From the NCBI GenBank assembly GCA_030447945.1, contig JAUJNV010000106.1:1-5554 (forward strand): a stretch of 5,554 nt of DNA. The letters are read 5' to 3'. This document shows positions 1 through 5,554 of the stretch, in pieces; within the stretch, counting starts at the first letter, position 1; each line of letters starts with the position of its first letter. A model generated the notes under the pieces. That model saw only the letters and a list, made by a program, of their open reading frames with translations. It made no database searches and had not been told where the DNA came from. Source of the stretch: Fimbriimonas sp. (GTDB lineage Bacteria > Armatimonadota > Fimbriimonadia > Fimbriimonadales > Fimbriimonadaceae). The position numbers and the translations under genes are program-made.

Positions 1-359
1 TAGCCGACGAGGTTTGTCTGCACGACCGCCGTCCACTCCTCCAACGGCGTGTCCACCACGCTCTGCGATGATTCCGCTGCATTGTTGACGAGTACGTCCA
101 GTCCGCCCAACCGGGCGTCGACCTCGCGGAACACTCGCTGCACGTCCTCCGCTTTCGACTGGTCCGCCGTCACGCCGTGGACTTCTCCGTCGCGCATGCC
201 CGCCAGCGCCTCGTCCAGCACATCCTGGTGACGCCCGTAGATCAACACACGGGCGTTCGAGTGCGCGAGCATCTTGGCGATGGCACGTCCGATTCCCGTC
301 GTACCGCCGGTCACCAGCACCCGCCGCCCCGCCAACGTTCTCAATCCATCTTCGCTCAT
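1..359 (-). CDS. SDR family NAD(P)-dependent oxidoreductase, N-terminal part (cut by window edge)
   Basis: Reading the minus strand from the ATG at 359-357 gives 119 open codons with no stop before the window edge. The product begins MSEDGLRTLAGRRVLVTGG and shows the first half of a Rossmann fold. The glycine-rich nucleotide loop TGGTTGIG lies at about residues 18-25, and the NNAA motif that stabilises the central sheet at about 99-102. A basic residue follows the second strand (LIYGR, about 43-47), a position that usually favours NADPH over NADH. The catalytic Ser, Tyr and Lys lie beyond the window, so substrate and activity cannot be judged. The start is fixed by a strong GGAGG ribosome binding site five bases upstream. 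The gene diverges from the nuclease gene at 442. It is a cytoplasmic oxidoreductase of the classical SDR type. It shares only the fold signatures with the SDR at 3699-4442 and is not an obvious duplicate of it. Confidence 0.9.
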   Translation of the reverse strand, partial: MSEDGLRTLAGRRVLVTGGTTGIGRAIAKMLAHSNARVLIYGRHQDVLDEALAGMRDGEVHGVTADQSKAEDVQRVFREVDARLGGLDVLVNNAAESSQSVVDTPLEEWTAVVQTNLVG

Positions 360-364
360 GAAAT

Positions 365-369
365 CCTCC
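365..369 (-). promoter_or_regulatory. Ribosome binding site of the left-hand SDR gene
   Basis: The minus strand reads GGAGG, then five bases (ATTTC), then ATG. This is a near-ideal Shine-Dalgarno sequence. It decides the start codon of the partial SDR gene, and it is the clearest ribosome binding site in the window. Confidence 0.8.
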
Positions 370-429
370 CGCGCCGCGCCGCTTTGACGCCTTCCCCTAG
401 AGACAGCGCTGGGGCCGTCACTGATCCAC

Positions 430-434
430 GGGAG
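430..434 (+). promoter_or_regulatory. Ribosome binding site supporting the GTG start of the nuclease gene
   Basis: GGGAG lies seven bases before the GTG at 442. There is no ATG in frame between the upstream stop (TGA, 385-387) and the conserved N-terminal motif of the nuclease. This site is therefore the main support for choosing GTG as the start. Confidence 0.6.
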
Positions 435-441
435 CGGCCGA

Positions 442-1221
442 GTGCCACAATCGAGCGTGCCGCGCAAGCCGACGCTGAGCCCGAGCAAGATCACAACCTA
501 CTTGGCCTGCCCCGTCAAGTATCGCTGGACCTACGTCGACGCGCGGGGTAAGTGGTACCTGCGGTCTAAAAGCTACTACTCGTTCGGCACGACGCTCCAC
601 CGCGTTTTGGAACGGTTCCACAACGCCCAAGACGCTGGCGTGACCACCACGGACGAGGTTATGGCAGCATATGAGGAGGGTTGGATCGACGCAGGCTTTC
701 GCTCGTCCGAGGAGATGGCCGAAGCCTTCGGGGAGGGGCGCGAGATCCTTCACCGACATGTGGTGCAGGCTCAGACGCGGCAAGCGACGGCGAAGACCCT
801 GTTCGTCGAGCGCCAGCTTCGGCACGACTTCGGCGAATTCGCGCTGATCGGGCGCGTGGACCGGGTAGATGAGCATCTCGACGGGACCCTGGAGATCATC
901 GACTACAAGTCGGGCCGGGAGGCCGTCTCGGAGGAGGACGTGGTGTCCGATATCGCGATGGCCTGCTACCAGCTCCTCCTCCGCCGCAAGTTTCCCGGCC
1001 GCCGGGTGACCGCGACCATCATGGCGCTCCGCACCGGGGCGTCGGCCACCTCCTCCATGAGCGACGAGGAGATGGCGGAGTTCGAGGGCGACCTCCTGAA
1101 ACTCGGCCGCGAGATTCTTCACGAGCACTACGAAGAGCTCGTTCCCATCTTTAAGTCCATTTGCCCGCACTGCGACTTTCTCCCGCTCTGCCGCAAGCAC
1201 CCTGAGTTCGAGGAGCTTTAG
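442..1221 (+). CDS. PD-(D/E)XK nuclease family protein with Cas4/AddB-type Fe-S cluster motif
   Basis: This 259-residue protein has the order of the RecB-like PD-(D/E)XK superfamily (PDDEXK_1 type). An N-terminal LSPSKITTYLACPVKY segment supplies Cys23. A GTTLHRVLERF helix follows with His53. The nuclease core is GRVDR with Asp140, then IIDYKSG with Asp154 and Lys156, and a helix containing YQLLL (Tyr176, Gln177). The C-terminus ends in CPHCDFLPLC, giving Cys241, Cys244 and Cys250 in CxxCx5C spacing. One early cysteine plus three late ones in that spacing is the 4Fe-4S arrangement known in Cas4 and AddB. All expected metal-binding and catalytic residues are present, so an active cytoplasmic DNA exonuclease or endonuclease is likely. 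It has no helicase domain, and no helicase, Cas gene or CRISPR repeat is visible nearby. The gene appears to be monocistronic, divergent from the SDR on its left and convergent with the M16 genes on its right. The biological role is unknown; DNA repair or defence are both possible. Confidence 0.88.
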   Translation: MPQSSVPRKPTLSPSKITTYLACPVKYRWTYVDARGKWYLRSKSYYSFGTTLHRVLERFHNAQDAGVTTTDEVMAAYEEGWIDAGFRSSEEMAEAFGEGREILHRHVVQAQTRQATAKTLFVERQLRHDFGEFALIGRVDRVDEHLDGTLEIIDYKSGREAVSEEDVVSDIAMACYQLLLRRKFPGRRVTATIMALRTGASATSSMSDEEMAEFEGDLLKLGREILHEHYEELVPIFKSICPHCDFLPLCRKHPEFEEL

Positions 1222-1245
1222 AGCCTCGGATAAATCCCGAACGGA

Positions 1246-1289
1246 GCGGGGGCTTCAGCCCGCACCAGGCTGGGGGGGCTCCAGCCCGC
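1246..1289. repeat. Two tandem GC-rich hairpin repeats, possible bidirectional terminator
   Basis: GGGGGCTTCAGCCCGC at 1248-1263 is repeated as GGGGGCTCCAGCCCGC at 1274-1289, with one difference in 16 bases and a 26-bp period. Each copy can fold. The first pairs GCGGG (1246-1250) with CCCGC (1259-1263). The second pairs GGCTGG (1268-1273) with CCAGCC (1281-1286). The pair lies between the ends of two convergent genes, 25 bp past the nuclease stop and 36 bp from the M16 stop. Short 'GGGGCT-AGCCCC' intergenic repeats of this kind are, to my knowledge, common in Acidobacteriota genomes. No T-run follows, so a classical intrinsic terminator is not shown; termination or mRNA 3'-end protection is inferred. 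Confidence 0.6.
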
Positions 1290-1324
1290 GACGAGCCGGC
1301 ATCGGTTCCGTCAGAGGTTATCGA

Positions 1325-2518
1325 CTACCCGGCAGGGAGCACTACCGCCCGCGCCTTTGCCAGCGTGTCTTGGGCCGCCGCCTTCAGCCCCTCGAGAGGT
1401 ACGTCGCGCATCCGGTTTAGCAGGCTCTCCGGGTCCCACGAGGCCCCCGTTTTCATGGGCCAGTAGGCGGCGAGAAACGTTCGGTCGGCGAGAGAGCGGG
1501 CGTAGGGGCCATCTACGGTGACGTAGACCGGATGCACCTCGAGACCGCGGAGAAGGGCCGCTTCGGCCATCCCCAGGGCTCTCAACCGGTCCTTTTCCGT
1601 CCAGTTTTGAGCGTCCTCGAACAGCTCCGCCCGGGCCAGCTCCGCCACGGCGGCGGCCTGATCCGTGGGCATCATCGCCATGATCAGCCGAGGACGCCAG
1701 CCTTCCGCCTCGGGCCAGAGCACCGCCTCTTGGAAGTAGCTCCATCCGTTCTTCTCCCTCAGGACGCGGTGCATGCTGGCCCCTTTGCCCGAGCCGAGCG
1801 CGAACAGGGCGAGCATTCGGAGCGGGAGGCTTGGGTCATCGGAGGCGAAAGCAGGTGCCCGAAGCTCTACCGTAGTCGCCCCGCCCGGATTCGTTCGCAA
1901 CGAAGGGTAAGCGGCCGGAGGCGGGGCTATCTTCTCGTTCGGCAGCTGCGGCCAGGCCGTAGCCCGCCTCTGCCACTCCGTTTGCGCTTCGCCCGCATTG
2001 AAGCTTCCACCGACCCCGAGAAAGAGCCGCCGAGGGTGGAACACGCGGCGGTAGAGGGCGCGAGCCTCGCGGGCCTTGGCGCTCGCTCTCGGTAGATCGA
2101 CCCCCCAGAGAGCGGCCTCCCAGTACCCAGGCTGACGGCGGAAAATCGCCTCCGTAGCATCGTCGAGAGCCTGTTGCGGCAGCGCCGCGTTGAGGACCAG
2201 GGATTCCAGAAGCATCAGGCCCTGCCGCAGTGCCCCCGGAGGGACCGCCAGCTCCAACCGTAGATGATCGGGCATTACAGTACACCGCGGGCGCTCGCCG
2301 CCGAGGGTGAGCTCCACGATATCACGCCTCACAAAGTCGGACGTCCCCCGCGTTACGGCCCGCGCGACCACCCGCAGGAGCGCCATCTCCCGCGCGTCTA
2401 GCCGCGGCAGCCTCGCAACAGCTTGGATGCTGATCATGGTCGCCATTGCATCCGGCAGCTCGGCCACCCTGGGCGCGGGCGCGAGGCTGAGGAGAAGCAG
2501 GGACGCGAAAGCGGTCAT
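1325..2518 (-). CDS. M16 family peptidase-like protein, non-catalytic partner subunit
   Basis: The ATG at 2518-2516 overlaps the stop of the upstream M16 gene as ATGA, which argues for translational coupling. The 397-residue product starts with a short hydrophobic segment (MTAFASLLLLSLAPAP), a plausible export signal. It has no HxxEH zinc motif anywhere. Its strongest family signature is LGSGKGASMHRVLREKNGWSY at about residues 241-261. This matches the M16 C-terminal-domain pattern 'GxxSRLxxxLREKxGLAY' and supplies the Arg254/Tyr261 pair. In two-component M16B peptidases one chain binds zinc and the other carries this R/Y pair for substrate binding. I infer that this chain is the second type. 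The N-terminal half (about 20-200) is weakly conserved but has the helix-rich, Arg/Ala-rich make-up of an M16 domain. The frame stays open far upstream of 2518, but that extension is Arg/Gly-rich and overlaps the upstream gene, so it was rejected. Likely periplasmic or envelope-associated. Confidence 0.85.
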   Translation of the reverse strand: MTAFASLLLLSLAPAPRVAELPDAMATMISIQAVARLPRLDAREMALLRVVARAVTRGTSDFVRRDIVELTLGGERPRCTVMPDHLRLELAVPPGALRQGLMLLESLVLNAALPQQALDDATEAIFRRQPGYWEAALWGVDLPRASAKAREARALYRRVFHPRRLFLGVGGSFNAGEAQTEWQRRATAWPQLPNEKIAPPPAAYPSLRTNPGGATTVELRAPAFASDDPSLPLRMLALFALGSGKGASMHRVLREKNGWSYFQEAVLWPEAEGWRPRLIMAMMPTDQAAAVAELARAELFEDAQNWTEKDRLRALGMAEAALLRGLEVHPVYVTVDGPYARSLADRTFLAAYWPMKTGASWDPESLLNRMRDVPLEGLKAAAQDTLAKARAVVLPAG

Positions 2519-3663
2519 CCGCCCACCACCACGAACGCCCTCTGCTTGCGCAGAAGGGACAAACCCTCTACAAGCTGCGAGCGCGTCAACCGGCCGATGT
2601 TGCCCGATAGCGTCTCTGGGGTCAGCTCTGGGCTCTGGACCATCATGAGGCCCCTGAGCCAGGTCACTCCGGTAGGCGTGCGCAGCTGTCGCTGCACCCA
2701 TTCCCGTGCGAGCCCCTTCCCCAGCGACAATAGCTCCGAACCGTCCCCCAGCTCTTCCAGGGCGAGACCCACGCCGGACGTCTCCCCGGCACGCCCGAGC
2801 AGGATCATCCCCGGCCCCACGGACGGCGTGTAGATGACGAAGGAATTGTCGATCCCCGATGCCACGGCCAAGGCCGCCGCCAGCGCTGCGGCCGCCCGCT
2901 GATCCGCCGCTCCCGGCACGACCGCGGCCCGCGCCTCGCCCGCCCCCGTCGTCTCGACCCTTGCCGCCGCGGCGGGCGCGGGAGGCGCGGTTGCGTTGCG
3001 CACCCCGCGGAGCAGCCCCCCCAGCACGGCTTTTACTTCCCTCGTCGCGTCGGCGAGATCCACGTCCCCCGCGACGACGAGGACCACGTTCGGCCCCTGA
3101 AACATTTCGGTGTGGAGCTTCCTCAGTTCCTCCGGCGGTGCGTTGCGGATAATGTCCATCGTGCCTTGAGGACTGAGACCCCACTCTCCGTAGGCCGCTT
3201 CCCACGCGGCGGACGAGAGGCGCGTGGGCACGTCGAGAAGGGCGGCCTCCTGCTCCAATATCCTCGCCTCGGTCGCGATCGCTTCCGAGGTGAAAATCGG
3301 CTGGCTCAAAAGCTCACGCACGGCCTCTAGAGCCAGGCTGAGCCTGCCCGGGGGCAGGGTGAGGTCAAAGTGCATCGCGTCCCGCAAAGTCCGCGCCCGG
3401 AGGAAGCCGCCGGCGGTCTCCAGACGAGAATCCAAGCTCCCGCTCGTCCCCCTGGCTACTATGTGCTCCAGCAGATGCCGCCATCCGTGGGTGCGCCGGG
3501 TTTCCCTGGTGCCCCGCGAGGAAACGAACAGGCCTACGGAGAGGGACTCAGCGCCCGCCATTTTCTCGACGAGCACCGTCGCGCCATTCGAAAGGACCGT
3601 TCGGAGCCGAGGCGGGCCCGCCGGCGCTTGGAGGACGAGGGCGCAGGCGACAAGAGCGAGCAT
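2515..3663 (-). CDS. M16 family zinc metallopeptidase, catalytic subunit
   Basis: This 382-residue protein has the inverted zinc motif of M16 peptidases: HLLEH at residues 63-67, with His63 and His67 as ligands and Glu66 as the catalytic base. The usual third ligand lies in the 'ERxxVxxE' helix, here EARILEQE, which points to Glu139. That is 71 residues after His67, slightly fewer than the family's usual mid-70s. The N-terminal LSNGATVLVEK (about 24-34) and the NVVLVVAGDVD strand (about 192-202) are also typical. The C-terminal half is short and Ala-rich (from about 224) and lacks the LREKxGLAY signature, which the next gene supplies. The first 15 residues are hydrophobic, suggesting export, although they lack the usual positive charges. 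No clear ribosome binding site precedes the ATG, and no alternative start codon was found in the 20 codons upstream. It starts 35 bp after the SDR gene, probably in the same operon, and overlaps the partner gene by 4 bp. Typical M16B chains are about 420-450 residues, so this one is short. Confidence 0.88.
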   Translation of the reverse strand: MLALVACALVLQAPAGPPRLRTVLSNGATVLVEKMAGAESLSVGLFVSSRGTRETRRTHGWRHLLEHIVARGTSGSLDSRLETAGGFLRARTLRDAMHFDLTLPPGRLSLALEAVRELLSQPIFTSEAIATEARILEQEAALLDVPTRLSSAAWEAAYGEWGLSPQGTMDIIRNAPPEELRKLHTEMFQGPNVVLVVAGDVDLADATREVKAVLGGLLRGVRNATAPPAPAAAARVETTGAGEARAAVVPGAADQRAAAALAAALAVASGIDNSFVIYTPSVGPGMILLGRAGETSGVGLALEELGDGSELLSLGKGLAREWVQRQLRTPTGVTWLRGLMMVQSPELTPETLSGNIGRLTRSQLVEGLSLLRKQRAFVVVGG

Positions 3664-3698
3664 AGATGAAGGGTACCGGGAGAGCCAGAAGGAGAGAT

Positions 3699-4442
3699 CT
3701 AGTGGAAGTAACTGGCGCCGTTGATGTCGATGGTCATTCCGCTCAGGTAGGCCGCCTCGTCGCTGAGCAGAAACGCGGCGCAGGCCGCGCAGTCTTCCGG
3801 AGAAGCCATCCTTCCGAGCGGGATCGACTCGAGGATGCTGGAGAGCTGATCGTTCATGCCGGCCCGAGCCATGGCCGTGTTCACCCAGCCGGGCGCGATG
3901 CCAAAGAGGCCGATGTTCTTCGGCGCTAGCTCGACGGCGAGACTTCGGGTGAGGTTGACGATCGCGGCCTTCGAAGCCGCGTAGAGTGCCGCGCCCCCTT
4001 CGCCTCGGAAGCCCACGCGGCTGGCCACGTTCAGGATTTTGCCTCCGCCCTGGGACGCGAAATGCCGACAGGCGGCCCGCATCAATTCGACGGGAGACTC
4101 GAAGTTGACGGCGAAAGTGCGGTGCCAGTTGGCCTCGAAAGCCGCGTCGCCCGCACCGAGGAAGTCCAACGGCATGTACACGCCCGCGTTGTTGACAAGA
4201 GCGTGCAGCGGTCCATCTGCGAGCGTGTTCTCGATCAGTCGGGCCGCATGGGCCGGATCGGACAGATCGTGCTTATAGACGCCGGCACAGGCTTTGCCTA
4301 GAGCCTGTTCCGCCTTGTGAACCTCCCCTTCGTCGGCAGTGTAATGGAGTGCGACAGACCAGCCATCCCGCGCGAGACGTTCGGCGATGGCCCGGCCGAT
4401 GCCTCGGGAGCTTCCGGTAACAAGCACACGCTTGGAGCGCAT
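3699..4442 (-). CDS. SDR family oxidoreductase, FabG-like
   Basis: This complete 247-residue classical short-chain dehydrogenase/reductase is the usual length for the family. It has the nucleotide loop TGSSRGIG (9-16), NNAG (84-87), Asn113, Ser141 and YAASK (Tyr154, Lys158), so the Asn-Ser-Tyr-Lys tetrad is intact with the standard 13-residue Ser-Tyr spacing. APGWVNT follows at about 183-189. Arg in the loop (SSRG) is typical of NADPH-using enzymes such as FabG. The C-terminus ends TIDINGASYFH rather than the more common 'VDGG' form. Start: ATG at 4442-4440, immediately before the first beta strand. A longer open frame reaching 4706 was rejected because the extra 87 residues are Arg/Gly-rich and antisense to the cytochrome gene. 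The substrate cannot be told; 3-oxoacyl-ACP/CoA or another carbonyl compound is possible. It is divergent from the cytochrome gene and probably co-transcribed with the two M16 genes, though a functional link to them is not evident. Confidence 0.93.
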   Translation of the reverse strand: MRSKRVLVTGSSRGIGRAIAERLARDGWSVALHYTADEGEVHKAEQALGKACAGVYKHDLSDPAHAARLIENTLADGPLHALVNNAGVYMPLDFLGAGDAAFEANWHRTFAVNFESPVELMRAACRHFASQGGGKILNVASRVGFRGEGGAALYAASKAAIVNLTRSLAVELAPKNIGLFGIAPGWVNTAMARAGMNDQLSSILESIPLGRMASPEDCAACAAFLLSDEAAYLSGMTIDINGASYFH

Positions 4443-4487
4443 CCGGCGAGTGTACTCAGGTGGGGCGCAAGCCCGGCAAATCGAACG

Positions 4488-4503
4488 GCCCGCGCTCGCG
4501 GGC
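4488..4503. promoter_or_regulatory. 16-bp palindrome in the divergent gap, possible operator
   Basis: GCCCGCG, a CT spacer, and CGCGGGC form a perfect inverted repeat with 7-bp arms. It lies in the 77-bp gap between the divergent SDR (start 4442) and cytochrome (start 4520) genes, ending 16 bp before the cytochrome ATG. The position suits a regulator binding both promoters. A GC-only palindrome in a GC-rich genome could also arise by chance, and no regulator gene is visible. Confidence 0.3.
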
Positions 4504-4519
4504 GTAATCTGTCTTGAGT

Positions 4520-5554
4520 ATGAAGTCCAGCGCCCTCGTCCTCGCCGCCAGCGGCGTCCTCTTCCTCGGCCTCGCGGCGATGGGCACGAGCGAAAGCCTC
4601 CAGCCTTCTCCTCCGAAGCAGGTCGCGAAGCCGACATACGCCGAGCACGTCGCGCCGATTTTGAACCGCGCGTGCGTCGACTGCCACCGCCCCGGCGAGG
4701 TCGCACCTTTCTCCCTCTCTGGATATGAGAACGCGAAAAAGTGGTCCCCGATGATCGCGATGGTCACCAAGGCGCGCAAGATGCCGCCCTGGAAGGCCGT
4801 GCACGGCTACAGCGAGCTCCAAGGCGAGAACCGGCTCACAGACGGCGAGATCGACACGCTCAAGCGCTGGAGCGCGAACGGCGCGCCGCGCGGGGACCGG
4901 AAGAAAGAGCCGAAGCCCCTGCCGCCGTCGACCGGCTGGGCCCTGGGAGAGCCGGATCTCGTCCTTTCGCCAAAGAAGCCCTTCAAGCTTAATGCCGAGG
5001 GGGCCGACGAATACCGGAACTTCGTGCTGAAAACGAGCTCCCCTGAGCCGATGTGGGTCACGGCGATGGACGTCCGCCCCGGCAACAAGAAGGTCGTCCA
5101 CCACGTGATCGCCTTCATCGACGCGAATGGCGCGGCGCAAAAGCTGGCGGCCCAGACGAAGGACGGACAAGAGGGGTACACGACCTTCGGTGGCCCCGGC
5201 TTCATTCCTAGCGGCTCGCTCGGTGGCTGGGCCCCGGGATTGCGCGCCCAGCGCACACCCGCCGGCACCGCGTTCCGGGTCGAGCCCGGTGCGACGATCG
5301 TGATGCAGGTCCACTATCATCGCTCCGGAAAGGACGAGGAGGACCAGACGAAGCTCGGCCTGTACCTCGCCCAAGAGCCCGTTCGGCAGGAGATGGACCT
5401 GTTCTGGTACGCGAACCCGATGCTGCGGATCCCGGCCGGCGAGAAGGCGTTCAAGGTGCAACTCACGCGGACCCTTCGGCGCGACGTGACGGTGTATGCG
5501 GCGATGCCGCACATGCACCTCCTGGGCCGAACCATGAAGGCTCACGTCGAGCTG
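4520..5554 (+). CDS. Secreted cytochrome c fused to a PHM-like copper type II monooxygenase (C-terminus cut by window edge)
   Basis: The ATG at 4520 opens a frame that stays open for 345 codons to the window edge. Residues 1-22 form a signal peptide (MKSSALVLAASGVLFLGLAA). A small c-type cytochrome domain follows, with the heme site CVDCH (Cys52, Cys55, His56) and a likely axial Met88 in KMPPW. From about 145 the sequence matches the ascorbate-dependent copper type II monooxygenase fold of peptidylglycine and dopamine monooxygenases. VVHHV (His194-His195) and VHYH (His265) correspond to the three CuA ligands. PHMHLLGR (His331, His333) corresponds to the HxH pair of CuB. The CuB methionine is expected past the right edge. 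The predicted location is the periplasm or outer envelope, where heme attachment occurs. In known enzymes each copper needs one electron per turnover; the fused cytochrome probably delivers them, which is inference. The native substrate is unknown. No good Shine-Dalgarno precedes the ATG. Long minus-strand frames here are shadows. Confidence 0.9.
   Translation, partial: MKSSALVLAASGVLFLGLAAMGTSESLQPSPPKQVAKPTYAEHVAPILNRACVDCHRPGEVAPFSLSGYENAKKWSPMIAMVTKARKMPPWKAVHGYSELQGENRLTDGEIDTLKRWSANGAPRGDRKKEPKPLPPSTGWALGEPDLVLSPKKPFKLNAEGADEYRNFVLKTSSPEPMWVTAMDVRPGNKKVVHHVIAFIDANGAAQKLAAQTKDGQEGYTTFGGPGFIPSGSLGGWAPGLRAQRTPAGTAFRVEPGATIVMQVHYHRSGKDEEDQTKLGLYLAQEPVRQEMDLFWYANPMLRIPAGEKAFKVQLTRTLRRDVTVYAAMPHMHLLGRTMKAHVEL

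Noticed and set aside
384..389. TTGACG resembling a -35 box upstream of the nuclease gene
   Set aside because: No acceptable -10 hexamer lies 16-18 bp downstream.
418..1200. 260-residue open frame on the minus strand, antisense to the nuclease gene
   Set aside because: The plus-strand frame carries complete PD-(D/E)XK and Fe-S motifs. The antisense product has no recognisable domain and is an expected GC-rich shadow.
442..1221. CRISPR-associated Cas4 assignment for the nuclease
   Set aside because: The motifs are shared by many PD-(D/E)XK Fe-S nucleases, and there are no repeats, cas1/cas2 or other cas genes in the window.
2519..3205. 229-codon upstream extension of the second M16 frame
   Set aside because: It is Arg/Gly-rich with no domain and overlaps the first M16 gene in another frame. 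The ATGA overlap start at 2518 fits the family.
3640..3663. Lipobox-like LVAC near the N-terminus of the catalytic M16 subunit (Cys7)
   Set aside because: The cysteine is only seven residues from the start with no charged n-region, and no start codon exists in the 20 in-frame codons upstream to lengthen it. Lipoprotein status is not supported.
4443..4706. 87-residue N-terminal extension of the FabG-like SDR
   Set aside because: It is low-complexity and Arg-rich, antisense to the cytochrome gene. The SDR fold starts directly after the Met at 4442.
4298..5545. 415-residue open frame on the minus strand at the right end
   Set aside because: It is antisense to the well-supported cytochrome/monooxygenase gene and overlaps the SDR start. 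Its product is Arg/Leu-rich without motifs.

Overview
This is a GC-rich bacterial chromosomal window with short intergenic gaps. The most informative gene for taxonomy is the c-type cytochrome/copper-monooxygenase fusion at the right end, a protein type I associate mainly with Acidobacteriota and Planctomycetota. Together with the 'GGGGGCT-CAGCCC' repeat family in the gap at 1222-1324, it makes an uncultured Acidobacteriota-like organism the best guess. This is inference from family knowledge, not a database match.

Layout from left to right: (i) 1-359, minus strand, the N-terminal 119 codons of a short-chain dehydrogenase/reductase (SDR), cut by the window edge. (ii) 360-441, a short divergent gap with a good ribosome binding site for each flanking gene. 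(iii) 442-1221, plus strand, a stand-alone PD-(D/E)XK (RecB/Cas4-like) nuclease with a four-cysteine Fe-S cluster signature. (iv) 1222-1324, a convergent gap with two tandem GC-rich hairpin repeats that may act as a bidirectional terminator. (v) 4442 down to 1325, minus strand, a probable three-gene operon: an SDR, a zinc-bearing M16 peptidase subunit, and a non-catalytic M16 partner that overlaps the previous gene by 4 bp. (vi) 4443-4519, a divergent gap with a 16-bp palindrome. (vii) 4520-5554, plus strand, a secreted cytochrome c fused to a peptidylglycine-monooxygenase-like (PHM-like) copper domain, cut by the right edge.

The M16 pair looks like an obligate heterodimer: one chain carries HxxEH and the other carries the R/Y substrate-binding signature. 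The cytochrome/monooxygenase is predicted to be extracytoplasmic and carries its own putative electron-transfer domain. No CRISPR array, tRNA, rRNA, insertion sequence or phage gene was seen. The most unusual items are the heme-copper fusion and the solitary Fe-S nuclease. I found no clear multi-gene defence or biosynthetic system.
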